Positions 1 through 12,565 of a stretch of DNA of 64,000 nt are shown one piece after another. Numbering within the stretch: the stretch's first letter is position 1; each line of letters begins with the position of its first letter. The notes under the pieces were generated by a model, which worked only from the letters and a program-made list of their open reading frames with translations, ran no database searches and was not told where the DNA came from. Source of the stretch: Adiantum capillus-veneris (lineage: Eukaryota > Streptophyta > Polypodiopsida > Polypodiales > Pteridaceae); contig CM043943.1 of NCBI GenBank assembly GCA_014529385.2, positions 100,775,355-100,839,354 of the forward strand. The letters are read 5' to 3'. Made by a program: the position numbers and the translations under genes.

Positions 1-1
1 T

Positions 2-604
2 AAGAGGAACAACCTCTCAATCAATGATTATGCCTCGAAGATCAAGAGTATCATTGAGGCTCTTGGATCTATTAAAGTCTCAGTGGAAGACGATGACATT
101 GTCTGTGCATGCTTGGATGGTCTAGGAGATGAGTATGTACATTTTAGGTCTTCCATGAATACAAGAGATGACATCCCCGTGTTCCAAGATTTGATTTCTA
201 TGCTTATTCTTGAGGAGAAGAACCTTGACACATCTTCTTCTCATGGTAGAAATAATTCTGAACAGGCCTTCTATTCTAACTCCAACAGAGGTAGAGGTAG
301 AGGTCGTGGTTGAGGCCCAAGGGGTTGCAGGGGCCAATTTCTGGAAGGTCAATCAAATCAAAACAATATAGGTGGCAGGGGAAACCAGTCTCAAGGCAGG
401 GGGAGTCAAAGAGGTCGTGGTGCAGGATCAAGCAGGCAGCAACATACTCCAGATAGCAGAGAATGTTGGACTTGTGGTGAAAGAGGTCAAATGTCACGTG
501 ACTGTCCAAAGGGAAAAGCAAGTGGAAAGAGAGAACAGGGCAACTATGCATCTACTAGCAGAGATGCAGATGACAGCAAAAATAACGCATGTTTGTTATG
601 CAGC
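2..604 (+). pseudogene. Ty1/copia gag fragment with zinc knuckle
   Basis: Gag C-terminal half of a Ty1/copia retrotransposon, entering from the left edge. The frame is open from base 2. It reads like copia gag (UBN2-type) with a DGLGDEY core near residues 40-46 and a helix ending in LILEEKNLD. A TGA at 311-313 interrupts an RG-rich stretch (probably an old CGA). The same frame then runs through a CX2CX4HX4C zinc knuckle (CWTCGERGQMSRDC, about 464-505), which packages RNA in active elements. The frame closes just before the protease, so a frameshift separates gag from pol. Broken and not functional. Confidence 0.85.
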
Positions 605-1328
605 ATGTAGTGAATACAATGATTCAGGTGCCTCTAACAACATGACGTCTCGTGGAGAGCGGTTTAGAGATATGCACAAACCCGATGTGTCAGGCTATGT
701 GCAGACAGGAGATGACACAGCTCACCCCATTGCTCATGTAGGGGACATACCTCTAAATACGAAGAGTGGGAAATCAAAGTACTTAGCAGATGCACTTCAT
801 GTCCCAAACATTACAAAGAATCTTGTTTCTGCTGGAAAAATGGTTGAGCAGGGTTTGCAGGTTTGCTTCAATCCGAATGGCTGTTATGTAGAAGATTTCC
901 AGAATGGCTGTAAGCTGATCACAGAGGGCAAATGTGTGGGCAGAATGTTTACGCTGAATGTAGACATGCCTGAGGTAAAAGCTGCATTATGTGCACAGGG
1001 CACAGGTGTTGTGGCAGATGTTGACATTTGGCACAAATGCATTGGCCATGTCAATGAGCAGAGATTGCGCAGCATGCAATCAAAACAGATTGTAAAAGGT
1101 TTGCCCAAATTCAAGGTGGATGGTATGCATAAAGTGTGTGCAGCATGCCAGTTTGGAAAACAGTCAAACGGCTCATTTCCACATGAGCGCAATGTATGTA
1201 AAAATCCACTTGAGGTGGTGCACACAGATGTTTGGGGTCCAACCGATACTGCAAGTATACATGGTTGCAGGTATTATGTCTCTTTCATCGATGACCATAC
1301 AAGGAAAGTATGGGTCTACTTCATGCGT
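605..1328 (+). pseudogene. Ty1/copia protease and integrase N-terminal fragment
   Basis: Continuation of the same copia element in another frame. The protease motif DSGAS lies at 621-635. It is followed by the GAG-pre-integrase HHCC zinc-binding segment (WHKCIGH ... CAACQFGK, about 1027-1160) and the first catalytic block of the integrase core (HTDVWGP, about 1218-1240, first Asp of the DDE triad). Coding similarity stops at 1328, where a gypsy-type LTR begins. The rest of integrase, RT and RNase H is not seen downstream, so the element is truncated by the insertion or lost its 3' half. Confidence 0.85.
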
Positions 1329-2008
1329 TGTCAGGAGTTTTTTGGAGCAAGGGATTGCGCATATGTACATATACATGCATGGTGCATCAAATAAAGGATT
1401 GCCCATTTTCCTTAGCCAAGTGGTTATGTGGGGCCCACATGTGTACAGGTAGGACAGGGTGTACATAGTGCATCGATTTTCACTATTACCAGTACCACTC
1501 TGTTTTTCTACAATAATGAGGAGTTTATAGCGTGTGAAACTTCTCGAGGAAGCCATCCACGGGCCGACGACATGAGGTCAGCAGGTGCGTCAGATGGCAT
1601 TTAGTGGCGTCAGGAGGGCAAACGAGGTCAATATTTGCACGCAGATGAGGACGGACACAACGTGGGTGTTTTCTTGTGAGAGTTACGCAGAAAGTTCATC
1701 ATTAGGACCACTTTTTGGGGCCACTTCATGTGGTGGCGAGATGCATTATTGGAAAAAAGCTGAGTGCCAGGTATGCGGATGATGCAAAAAGGTGACAACT
1801 ATGCACTGCCAGGTCAGTTTTTGGCCTGTTCGGGGTCCGTTTGAGGTCATCTAAAAGGCCAAGGGTGCCCAAGTAATAAAGCTAAGTGTGGGAACTAGAA
1901 AAAGAGAGAGAAGACCAAAAAAAACGTGGAGAAGAGAGGAGGAATAGTCGCAGGTGTGTTTTTGCTCATTTTGGAGCCTGTTTTGGCCGTAAACTGCTCA
2001 TCCGAGCT
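1329..2008 (+). mobile_element. Partial gypsy LTR (same family as G1/G3) inside copia integrase
   Basis: The sequence starting TGTCAGGAGTTTTTTGGAGC is the reverse complement of the right part of the LTRs at 17410-18528 and 51750-52883. Similarity runs about 680 bp, to the point where the other copies read ctcggatgagcagtttacgg on the plus strand, then stops at about 2008. It is therefore a plus-oriented, 3'-truncated LTR (a full LTR is about 1.12 kb). It interrupts the copia integrase at the exact base where the LTR terminus TG is expected. No internal gypsy sequence follows. Confidence 0.8.
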
Positions 2009-2836
2009 CTTTTGAATTTTCTCTCAGTCTCTCCACTTGGTAAAGCAAGTATCCATAGTTGGATACACTTATTCTGACGATGCAAGCTGTGTTCCTTGTT
2101 GGGTCCCAGCCATAGTGCGCATGTGTGTTCAATTATTACCCAAGGCTTGAACTAAATTATTCTACAAGAAAACCTGGAAAAGCTTTTGTTGTGGGCAAGA
2201 TAAGGAATTTTGCCAAAATTTAGAGGTATTTAGATAAAATACACTAATGTTTTCAAGGGTTTGTAGGTATCTCTATCTGCTAAATTTAATTTTAAAGGTA
2301 AAAATTTCAATTTGAAGTAAGTGTGTGTGTATGTGTTTGTGTCACACACACACACAGAGATTGTCTTTCACATGCAACTATAAATAGGTCATGAAGTAAC
2401 TTTGACAACTTTTAACCCATAATTAATGAACAACTATCCATGCCATCCAAGCTCTTGGCTATGCCATAAGGCCACATATTGTGAGCCATGCCTTGGAGTC
2501 TCATCATTCTTTAAATAGCTTCATTGCATAACCCCAAGCTCCTTTGATTGTATTCTTGGAGCTCCTAGAGACTTGTCTAGATGAATCCAGCAAAAGCCTA
2601 AATTCATCCATTAAGAGAACTATAGTTTTAAACTCATAAAATTCAACCACACCTACATAGAGCATTCACATTCATCATGGCTAGTGGTGATTAAATGCTA
2701 TGACATCTAAGTAAAATCATTAGTCCTAAATCATCAAGAGCATGAGTGAGTCCACTGGCTAGCCTATGGGTGATGTGATTGTGGTCCATAGTGCTATACA
2801 CATGGGATCATGTGTCATTCAAGAGCAAGTGTGAAA

Positions 2837-3050
2837 TGTGGTTGGTAATCTCATACCATGTCCAACCATGTTTGTAGTTTTTGAGTATGTTAGACTGCAT
2901 GCATTGATATTGTGGGGTGTGAGGTTTGAGAGAAGAGAAGAGAAGAGAAGTGTGGTTGGTAATCTCATACCATGTCCAACCATGTTTGTAGTTTTTGAGT
3001 ATGTTAGACTGCATGCATTGATATTGTGGGGTGTGAGGTTTGAGAGAAGA
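2837..3050. repeat. 114-bp tandem duplication
   Basis: A block starting TGTGGTTGGTAATCTCATAC at 2837 is repeated at 2951 with period 114. Both copies contain the same CATGTCCAACCATGTTTGTAG segment and end in a GAGAAGAGAA-rich tail. The copies look nearly identical, so the duplication is recent or homogenised. It lies directly before the TG/GA microsatellite. Confidence 0.85.
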
Positions 3051-3068
3051 GAACAAAAATCATTAACA

Positions 3069-3171
<103 letters not shown>

Positions 3172-4865
3172 CTCACCAATTGTATGGAAGCCTAGGCTCT
3201 CATACCACCTCCATTCTAAAATGACTTTTTTACAAGCCAAGGGAGGAATGAATTATGGTTGCAGTAGCATGTAGAGGGATGTAAATAGGTTCACTACATT
3301 GCATGCAAGATAGTAGATACAACCCCAAACCAAGTGCAAAAATCTATGTGCAAATTTGTTATACCAAGAAATACCACTTTGGAACTCCTTCATCTTTGAA
3401 AGCAAACTCATCAGCCCAAGAAGATTAATAATCAATTGTACGTACTTTTGTAGCCAAAACATGGACAAGTGTCCAATCAAAGGGCATAAGATCACTCTTG
3501 CTCCTAAAGAAACATCAAGACATACAATTAGAAATGCATGGGGAGGGGTTGATCTTCAACCCACAATGTGGGGCAAGGTAGCAATACTGTGGTTGTCTCC
3601 TCACAGCTAGAAAATAGAGACATTTCTCCTTCACTTCTCCAAGCTAAAAAATACAAGCACAAAGGAGGGTTGCCATGATGAGAATGCGACAAAATCTACT
3701 TGCCTCTCTTTCTGAGAAAATGTAGCCCTAGCCATGGCATTGTAAGTCTCTACATGAAGGTCAACACTCGTAACCACTCTTATCAGTATCAAATTTTGTT
3801 ATTCATGTGGGCATCGTCAATGTAGGACCAAAAACAAAAAAACATGCCTATTGCAGAGTTGTTGTGACTACACCACTAAACCTTGCATGTAACACATCCT
3901 AGTGCATAAGCATTAGACTCCATCAGCCTTCTCAAAAAAGAGATGAATAACTCAAAATACAATAAACCAACTAACATGGTTGAGGCCCTCTTTGATAAAA
4001 AGAGTCTAGATGACTCTTCATACAAAATTTTACAATGGGCATAGTCATACCAGGTAGTTGAGGATATTAGGATAGTGCACCTGGCATGACAATAGGTAGG
4101 ATGATTACTAGCTCTAGGATTTTAGGTCTCTACATCAAAGCAAGTACTAGCAGCCATTCATGAATGTACAAAATATTTTTTCTTGTACAAACATCCCAAA
4201 TGAAGGACCAAAAATGAGAATAATCTCCAATAGGATATTTTGAACTAATAAAGCAAGAAGAAATTGTGGAGTAGCTAGGATGTGCCCAAGATACCATATA
4301 AGCAGAGCAGCTTCCATGCAATCAACATGGGACCAAAAACAAATTTTTCCTATGATCATATGGCTTATAAGTCATTTGATCTGTGATAAGGTGGAGCTGA
4401 GACAATGGCAAGCTTGATGTTTTCTTGCTTTGATAAGCTAGCTACTCTTCTTGCTTTTTGTCATACTATTCTAGTGCAAGGTTTTCAAGCCTTTGTCACA
4501 TATGTGCACCCTCCATTGATGCATCTATAAAGATCACAACAATGTAGGAGAAGGAGGTAGCATGAATCCATGCAATTGAAAGAGTAGCATGAATCCGTGG
4601 ACTTGAAAAAGATAGAATCTGACATGAGGTGATAGTGTGGCAGTATACTTCTCTCCAAAAGAATCTGTTCAAAGGAAAATCATGAACAAATCCATAATAG
4701 GTACATAATTTAGTCTCTGTACAACATGTTACATGCATTGAAACACTTCACATCACAATATCTATGTTTTTGCTACGTGTTCTAGGCTTTTTCCACTTTC
4801 AAGTTAAACTTAAGCTTCTATAGCTATTTGATTGTCAAACTTCATCTTCCTTCTTTATTCTTACA

Positions 4866-5393
4866 ATGGAGAACTTTTCTCAGGGTGTTTTATCTAGTTG
4901 TCAATGCAAACGTAAATACAATCTTCATATTGAAATAGATGAAGAACATGAGCCTTTACAAAAAAGAAATAAAGCCCATAATCTTACATCTATCAGATAC
5001 ACCATTTGAGATGTTTGGGTCATCAATATTTTGATTTATGGTGTGATGGCAGTATATATCCGATAGATCCTTGCACATTTTCAACTCCTAATTTTAGAAA
5101 TCCTACATCTCTTTTACAATTTTCTACAGATGGAGCAAAGAATCTTTATGGCTATTGTTTGCCCTTTGTTGGAGACATCAAAGCAAGTAATTGCTATGAA
5201 TCAAAGATTGATAAAAGAAAATGCTATTTTGTTCAATCAAAGTCATCTCTTGAACAATCAAAAAGTCAACTCCTTGACGGAGATTATGTCTGATCTAGAA
5301 AGAGATTTGAAAAAATCACGTATTAAGAATACTCCTTTGGACTTCAAACAAAGACAAGTGGGATACACATGCATCACCTTCATACAGTGCCAA
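4866..5393 (+). other. Possible exon relics of an unknown host gene
   Basis: I do not recognise a family. A 48-codon frame from the ATG at 4866 is rich in charged residues and ends at 5012. A second frame starts at the ATG at 5130, directly after TTTTCTACAG, which looks like a 3' splice site. It encodes about 89 residues with a heptad-like, coiled-coil-looking stretch (NQRLIKENAILFNQ ... LERDLKKSRIKN). CTATGGATGCAG/GTGAGG near 5431-5445 resembles an exon-intron border. No domain assignment is possible, and chance ORFs remain likely. Confidence 0.25.
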
Positions 5394-5653
5394 TACTAAC
5401 TGAGTGTTGTATTGTTTCTATGGATGCAGGTGAGGGTTACCTTCTCAACTCTAGCTATCAAAGTATGCTGGTTTGAAGATTTGCAGGACTTGTATCTCTT
5501 CAATCTTACTGGGAGGCTCTGAGACCTCTCCACTGTTCTATAAGACCATTCTAGACAATGAAATGGAATTATACACTCCCTTCCCTGACATAGTCTCTAA
5601 CTGTCTTTTGAAATTGCTCAAATTCGTTGGTGTCTATGTATACTTTTATTGGA

Positions 5654-6048
5654 ACACACACACACACACGTTAACACGATGTCAGGTTACAATTTTGACT
5701 AATTCAAGCCATTGGGAAACAATTTATTTGCATTGAATTTGGAGTACTTCATGTAATTTTTTAAGGCTCTTTAATGTGTCTATAGAAAGGAGGACAACCA
5801 GCAGGGACTTAAACAACTCAATTTCGGTGTTGATCCAACATGCTGTGAAAATCAACCAGAAAGCGACATGTGGAGACCCTCACCTTCATCTAATTTTTCA
5901 AGCTCCATTATAGAGAGTAAAGATAATGGACTATTGAATAATAGCAAAAAATTATTGTGTATGCAAGGGATTGAGAAAAACCTAGGTTTAGTGTAGTCCC
6001 ACCTACAAATTTGAAATAGTCAAAATCGTGCACCTGACATCGTGTTAA

Positions 6049-6081
<33 letters not shown>
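5654..6081. mobile_element. MITE-like element with terminal inverted repeats ending in microsatellites
   Basis: Left arm 5654-5700 ((AC)n then GTTAACACGATGTCAGGT ... AATTTTGACT) is the near-perfect reverse complement of right arm 6018-6081 (AGTCAAAAT ... ACCTGACATCGTGTTAAC then (TG)n(AG)n). About 317 bp lie between the arms and code for nothing recognisable. Size, long arms and lack of coding capacity fit a MITE. The microsatellite sits at the outer end of each arm, which blurs the true termini and any target duplication. Confidence 0.55.

Positions 6082-6119
<38 letters not shown>
6053..6119. repeat. (TG)n(AG)n microsatellite
   Basis: About 14 TG units are followed by about 19 AG units, at the outer edge of the right arm of the MITE-like element. 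Further GT tracts follow at 6173-6228 and 6661-6680. Confidence 0.9.
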
Positions 6120-6123
<4 letters not shown>

Positions 6124-6249
6124 GCAAATCCACTATTTTTCAATACTACCCAAAATTGTACGCCTCACAACTTGTGTGTGTGTGTGTGTGTGTACGCATA
6201 CATGTGTGCACTATGTGTGTGTGTGTGACCATCAACGTGTGGGAAAGAA

Positions 6250-6537
6250 TTGATTTGCATTGAATTCGGAGTACTTCATGTAATTTTTGAAGGCTCTTTA
6301 ATGTGTCTATAGCAAGGAGGGCAACCAATAGGGACTCAACAACTCAATTTTGGTGTTGATCCAACATGCCGTGCAAATCAACCAAAAGGTGACATGTGGA
6401 GACCCTCACCTTCCTCTAATTTTTCAAGCTCCATTATAAAGATTATAGATAATGGACTATTGAATAATAGCAAGTAACTATTGCGTACGCAAGTGATCGA
6501 GAAAAACCTAGGTTTAGTGTCATCCCACCTACAAATT
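6250..6537. repeat. Second copy of the MITE-like interior
   Basis: The segment from ATTTGCATTGAATTCGGAG to CCCACCTACAAATTCC repeats the interior of the element at about 5725-6011, with scattered substitutions and a spacing of about 530 bp. The inverted arms are absent. Shorter matching pieces occur at 6746-6793 and, across the LINE, at about 14880-14940 (aagctccattataaagattatagat), so this is a small local repeat family. Confidence 0.7.
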
Positions 6538-7458
6538 CCTTGACTATATCTAATACACCTTGGAGGCCCCCGCCACGTGACATAAGGAAAGGGCTTGAAG
6601 GGGATGAGAGTTGGAGACCAAGACAAATCAAGAAAGAGAGTGGATTGGGTGCAAAGAAAAGGGTGTGTGTGTGTGTGTGTCCATCCATAGGATGGGCCAC
6701 ACACTCGTAAGATATAATTTGAAGGTTAGGACACCCACAACAATTGGAGGAAAAAACATAGGTTAGTATAATCCCACCTACAAATTTTGAGATTTACTTC
6801 TTTTTTTTTTTTAATTATTTTTTTTACCAGCACTCACTTATCACTTTTCAGAGTGAGTTGTAATGAATTAGAAACATAAAATATACAACATCCCCATGCT
6901 CCAAAAAAGCTATGGATGCAAAAAGGCTAAAAAAGTAACATCACAACTTTAAATTTTAAATTCAAGGTGAGAATATCTCCAAAGTTCAAAGAACCTAAAT
7001 TAAAGTTTTGAGAAGCTACAAAGAAGGTTACTTCAATATCCATAAAATATAGTAAATTTTCTTGTAAAGTTTTTGGAAGCTTTGTTGATTGCTCATTGTA
7101 AGACCAATGCTTATTCTCCCTCCCCCCTCTCTCTCATGTTGGTTTGATAGCCCTATCTCCCTATCTCTCATGCTGGTGTGATAGCCTTTCTCTCTCTCTC
7201 TCTCTCACACACACAAACACACACACACATGATAAATCACATGGACCATTCTCTACTTCTCAGCACACACAAAATCTTGCAATCAATAACGTCGCATTCT
7301 CTCTCTCTCTCTCATATACACACACACACATAATGCATGCAGGACATCCACAAAAAATCATTGGACTCCTATTGTTGAATCATTGAGCTCGCTGTACTTC
7401 AGTATTGCAATGCAAATGTGGAAGAACTCTCCAACACCTCAAAAAAATGGCATGCCAA

Positions 7459-7535
<77 letters not shown>

Positions 7536-8052
7536 ACATACATACAAAACACGGGTACATGCGTGTAACTATTGAGCTTTCAGCAATAAGGCTAGAGAGA
7601 GATCATTTACGACATGGAAGTTTTGTGCAATCCTACAAAGGGAGGTTCATTAGGACATGGCCACACAAAGCTTAGTTGTCTACAAGCCTCAAAAATTTTA
7701 ACTAAGACAGGCTCGACAGTCCAAAACGTCATGGGTAGCAGCAAGTAGTGAGGGAGAGTGAGACATAAACAATAGAGAGGGAAAAAGAGGACTAATCGGC
7801 AAGAAACCGACGTAGTTTGAAAATTATGCTCTTTTAGGCATAGTAAGCCAATGAAAATCTACACGCTAACGAAAATTTTCGGCTGATGTAGTGAGCCACT
7901 AAGCTTCGCATGACCATAGCCTTACATGACACATGGAGAGAAGTTCCTTCAAAATGCAAAGTAAACCCACCCTTCAATTGGCTTTAAAAAGAAAAAGTAG
8001 TCACTCCCTTAAGTGAAATTCCATGGCCTTCCGAAGAACTAAAACTATTATA
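6538..8052. other. AT-rich non-coding stretch with CT/CA microsatellites
   Basis: No gene seen. Compound (CT)n(CA)n tracts lie at 7189-7228, 7299-7331 and 7463-7531, in mirror order to the TG/AG tracts elsewhere. The last bases (8053-8065) are the left target-site duplication of the LINE. Confidence 0.6.
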
Positions 8053-8065
8053 AATATACACAAAG
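8053..8065. repeat. LINE target-site duplication, left copy
   Basis: AATATACACAAAG at 8053-8065 is repeated exactly at 14764-14776. The 13-bp direct repeat brackets the LINE precisely: on this side it abuts the poly(T) run (poly(A) on the minus strand), on the other the 5' end. Typical of target-primed reverse transcription. Confidence 0.93.
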
Positions 8066-8308
8066 TTTTTTTTTTTTTTGAGAAAAAGATCCTTCTATTA
8101 GTTAATAAAAATTGCCCATTGGGCTACATCCACCTTTGCAGGAGAGGGCTACAACAAGCATGATGGGGAGACTCTCCCAATGAAAAAACAGCATATATAC
8201 AATGGGGCTAAATCAAGATATGGGAGGAGGGAAAAGCCACACAGGTGGACAGTAGTGCCATCTGAGCACCCCCTGGACCATGGTGTAAAAAGGCCCAAGG
8301 CGCCAGAG

Positions 8309-11300
8309 TCAAAGGAAAGCCTCTCGGCGCTCCCGCATGCGGTTGGAGCTGCCCTGTAGTCCCTCAAGCTGTCCTCTGAGAGTATGGATCAGCTCTAGCC
8401 AAAAGTCACGATTAGTCTCTGCTGGTGGCACAGGGCGAGCCTCAAAGATGCAGAAACAGCGGGCCCGCCAGATGAACCAGAGAGCTAAGCCGCTGATGAG
8501 CTCCCAACACTCCTCCCTCTCACTGCTCCAGTCCTGTGGAGTAACATCTGTAACAAGCTGGAGTGTAGGTCGCCCCCCCTGTATCACTATCATCCTACTG
8601 GTGGAAGATAGCTCAAACTGAAGTGCCGGGCCCGTGAGGGTGGACCAAGCTGCTACCCCCCAAGTGTACTGTCGAGCCGTGGAGAGGGCAGGCATCAGCC
8701 GAAGAACTCGTAGCCACACCTTCTAGGCCGAGGGACAGTCCCAAAGACAGTGACGCTGACTCTCCACCAATTGGTCACAGGCTGTACATGCGGCCGAGAG
8801 ACCACTATGCACAAGCCAGCTCCCAATTGCTGTGGCTCTGTGTGCAACCAACCACTGGAACAAAGTGACGCGCCTCGGCTGTCTGGAGTCCCACAGCCTC
8901 TGCCAAAAAGATGCCAAGAACTCAACTGTGAGGCCCTCCTCCTGCCAATGACGTGCTGCAGCGGGGCGGGCCTCTCTCTACGCTTCAAGTATATGACGTC
9001 CTAGCCGAACAGTGTACTAAAAGAAAGGGACTCCTGGGCGGTCTTCAGAAGAGAAGAGGTCCCTCCATAGCCACTCACCAGGATCCCACTGCACTCCTGC
9101 CAATTGACAACACTCTTAAGCCCATAGCCTCCAGTGCCCTCTCTCAAGAGCTGTTGGGTCAGGGTCTATGACGCAAGTCCTCCCACAGATTCCCACAACA
9201 CGGATCCTCTGGAAGCAGCACTCTGCTACCTGCGGGGCCTCTACTACAACTTGTTGTAATCGTCCCCCACCCTGAAGCTCGAAGAACAGGGCTGGGACAG
9301 TCTCTCAACAGGCCCTGACTGAGATGAGAACCTCCAGTCGTGTGAAGGCTCCCATCCATCGGGGTGCTACTGGCTCGAGAGGTGTGAGCCACTCAGCGGG
9401 AACTGACTCTAAGATGTCCTGACACATGCTTTGAACCCCTCTCATGCCCTGTAGCTGGACAGCCTGTACCTCCTCTGACATACCTGTGAACTCTGGCCAG
9501 TCACCTAGAGAGCGCTCTGGACCTGCTGCCATGGGAGCCCAAGAAACATGAGGCCTACTCCCAACCAAGTGGCCTCTCTGGGTGCTAACCATGGGGTTCC
9601 AGATGAGGGACTTCCGTAGGTGCTCCTCCGTGCATGTCGGCTGTCTCTGCTCTAGGCCACGCCGTAAGAGCTCCCAAGAACGAAGCAAACTCACAGCAAA
9701 TCGGTCCTCCAGTCTCCTGCTCAAACCAACTCGGCGCAACTCTGTGAAGATCCATCTGGTCGAAAGTTTCCAAGGTCCTCCTGACTGAGGCACCCTGGCA
9801 CGAAGCCTTTGCAGCAAGAACTCCTTCTAGGGCTCCTCGCCTGGAAGAAGTCCTCTGACGACGAACTTCCCAAGAAGGTCTCTGCTGTGCTGTGCTGGAT
9901 CAATGATCCCAAGCCCTCCCTGAGAGCAAGGGAGTGTGATGACCGACCAAGCCACCTTGGCTCGGGCAATCTCAGTGTCGCGTCCTGACCAAAGTAAGTT
10001 CCTGATCAGCCTCTCTACCTGGATGATACAAGAACTCGAGAAGATCCAGCAAGAAGTGATGTACCACATAGTTGCCAACAACACCTAGTTGGCAACTACT
10101 ACTCTACCAACCAGCGAAAGTCGTGTTGAGCTCCAATGTAACAGCTTTCTCCTGATGGACAGGAGAAGCGGAGAAATTTGCTACTCGGGGGACAAATCCA
10201 AACCAACCTGACAACCCAAGTATCGAACTGCAGTCCCTGGAGGAATCCACCTGAAACCCTCTCCTGGCATCCACTCTGGCATAGGAGCACTGCCAACCGA
10301 GAAAGCCACTGTCTTTCTCCAATTGATCAGTGTGTCCGATGCACAACAGAAGGTCTCTAGAGCCTGCCCACACCTGTGTATATTGGTCTCCTGGCCTTCT
10401 AAGTACAAGGCTGAATCGTCGGCAAACTTAGCATCCAGAAGCTCATCTCCCCATATAGGGAGTGCTAAGCCCCTCAAACCAACCTGCTGTGACACCAAAA
10501 ATCTGCTCGTGGCCTCCGCATAGAACAGAAAGAGAAAGGGGGCAAGAGGACAACCCTGTCTGACCGATCGTGTGAGCATGAAGCGCTCACCTCTACCTCC
10601 TGCCAAAAGCACCTGACTGTGAGCCTGTCTGTACAAAGCTGACACCCCTCTGAACCAAGCATCTAAAAAGCCCATCCTGCGAAGCGTGCCCTCTAGAAAG
10701 TCCCAGTCAACTCTGTCGTATGCCTTCTCAAAATCGAGAAGAAGAATCACAAGGTCCTCGCCACGGAGACGTGTCAGGGCAGAAGCCTCCCAAAAAGTGA
10801 AGATGTTGTCAAGGATACTACGTTCCTTGACAAAACCTGTCTGAGTCCCATGAATAAGGCTCTCCAAAAGTGGTTGAATCCTCAAACTCAGAGCCTTGGC
10901 AAGAATTTTGTACGCTGAGTTGAGGATGGTGATAGGGCGCCACTGTCGAATATCATCCAAGGAGCCACCCTCCTTTGGAATGAGGTAAATCAGGCCCTCA
11001 CTCATGCTATCCGGCATCCCTCCTGTGTGCAGAATGTACTGAAAGGCACTACAAAGATCTGGGCCAAGCAAGTCCCAGTACTCCAAGAAGAAGCTAGGAG
11101 TCAGCCCATCCTCACCGGGATAGCTACCACGAGGAAGGGCCCTAAGAGCCGTGTGGAGCTCCTCAAGCTGAAGAGGTATCTCTAGCCTATGGCGCATCTC
11201 CTCAGTCAGAAGACAAGGCATCTGCGCCCAAACCTGCTCCCTGCATGCATCCTGTCTCTCTGACTGAGGCTCAGCCGACAGTAGCTCACGGTAAAAGTCA

Positions 11301-12565
11301 GTAGCAACTACACGCATATCCTCAGGCTCACAAACAACTGACCCATCGGGTCTCCTCAGCTGTTTGACCGTGGCATGCGAGTGCCGAGGTCCCACTGTCT
11401 CAAAAAAAGCACCTCTCACTCTGTCACCTACCTGAGTCCACTAAGATGCCTGTCGGTGAAAGGCAAACTCATGGCGCCTCTCCTCTGTGCAAGCAAGCTC
11501 CTGTCGAGCCTGCTGTAGCTGCTCCTTCAACCATGGACTGTCTGGATGCTGCTCCTGCATCCTCTGTAGTGAAGCAATTCCTCTTCTGAGACGCTGCTCC
11601 TCCTCTCTCGCTGCAGCCCGTGGAGCCAAAGACTCCTGGAGAAAGAAGTGTCTAAGCTGAGCTAGGCCTGAGGCCACTCTGTCTGCCGGTAGAGCCTGGC
11701 TGTCCATGCCCTCTGTCCAAAGAGCCTCGACCCTCTCTCTGAGTTCTGAGTCCAACAAGACCCGCTCTGGGATGCGAAGCATCGTGCTCCCACTCCTCTG
11801 CCTGTCTGCCACTGTGAGGATCACTGGTGCATGGTCCGAGAAGGATGTCCCTGCCAGGATGCCCACTGATCCCCCCATGTCACTGAAGTGGTCACTAGTG
11901 TAGAAGCGATCTATCCGCGATAAATTCACTCCTCCCACTCTGCGGTCCGATCTAGAGAAGGCAAGACTCTCTGAAGGCCTCACAAAGCCTGAATGATGCC
12001 ATGTATCCGAGACCCTCAAAGTCATACACAACCTCTCCCAAGCTGCTAACTCGACTCCATGCATAGTAGCATGGCTACCTCCGATCCTGTCAGAAGGGTC
12101 CTCCAACATGTTGAAGTCCCCTCCTACACACCAATGGTCAACCTGTGGCAGAGACTCAACAATCTATGACCAAAAATCTAAACGAGCACTCGCCACATTG
12201 GGCGCATAAATGTTCAGGAAGCCCACAAGGTCACCCTGAACCTGCAGAGACATCCACTGAGCCCTGCCTGGCACAATAATCCCTCTGCCCACAATGGCCT
12301 GCTGTAGTGAGTCCGCAATAGTCATACATACCCCGCCCTAGATGCCTCCAGGTCCAAAAGCAGCTGACCAAAAGGTATCATAACGTCCACGCAAAATCTG
12401 ACCACATCGCCGAATGCGGCTCTCAGAAAAATGGTGCTCCTGAAGCATAAGGAGATCAATCTCTCCTCCCACAAGGCAACGCTGCAGCTCTTGACGCAAT
12501 CGGCCCCGCTGTCGCTGAAACTGGGGCCCACCTAATCCTTGCACATTCTACGAGACAATCCTCAT
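8309..12565 (-). pseudogene. LINE ORF2: APE endonuclease, reverse transcriptase, zf-RVT domain
   Basis: One reading frame of 1419 codons with no frameshift but 12 internal stops: ten TAG (12548, 12338, 12164, 11441, 10181, 10085, 9827, 9017, 8978, 8723), one TAA (9116), one TGA (9305). The start ATG (12563-12565) begins MRIVS*NVQGLG, where other LINEs have Trp. Endonuclease blocks are QEHHF, NIYAPN, GGDFNML, SRIDRFY and SDHAPV. RT blocks (about 11400-10180) include LLLDFEKAYDRVDWDFL, QGCPLAPFLF and the active-site FADD, which is intact. A domain like zf-RVT follows (RLWDSRQPRRVTLFQWL, CTACDQ, HCLWDCPSA, about 8915-8725). In active elements the protein nicks the target and copies the LINE RNA there. 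The final stop is TGA at 8309. Confidence 0.92.
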
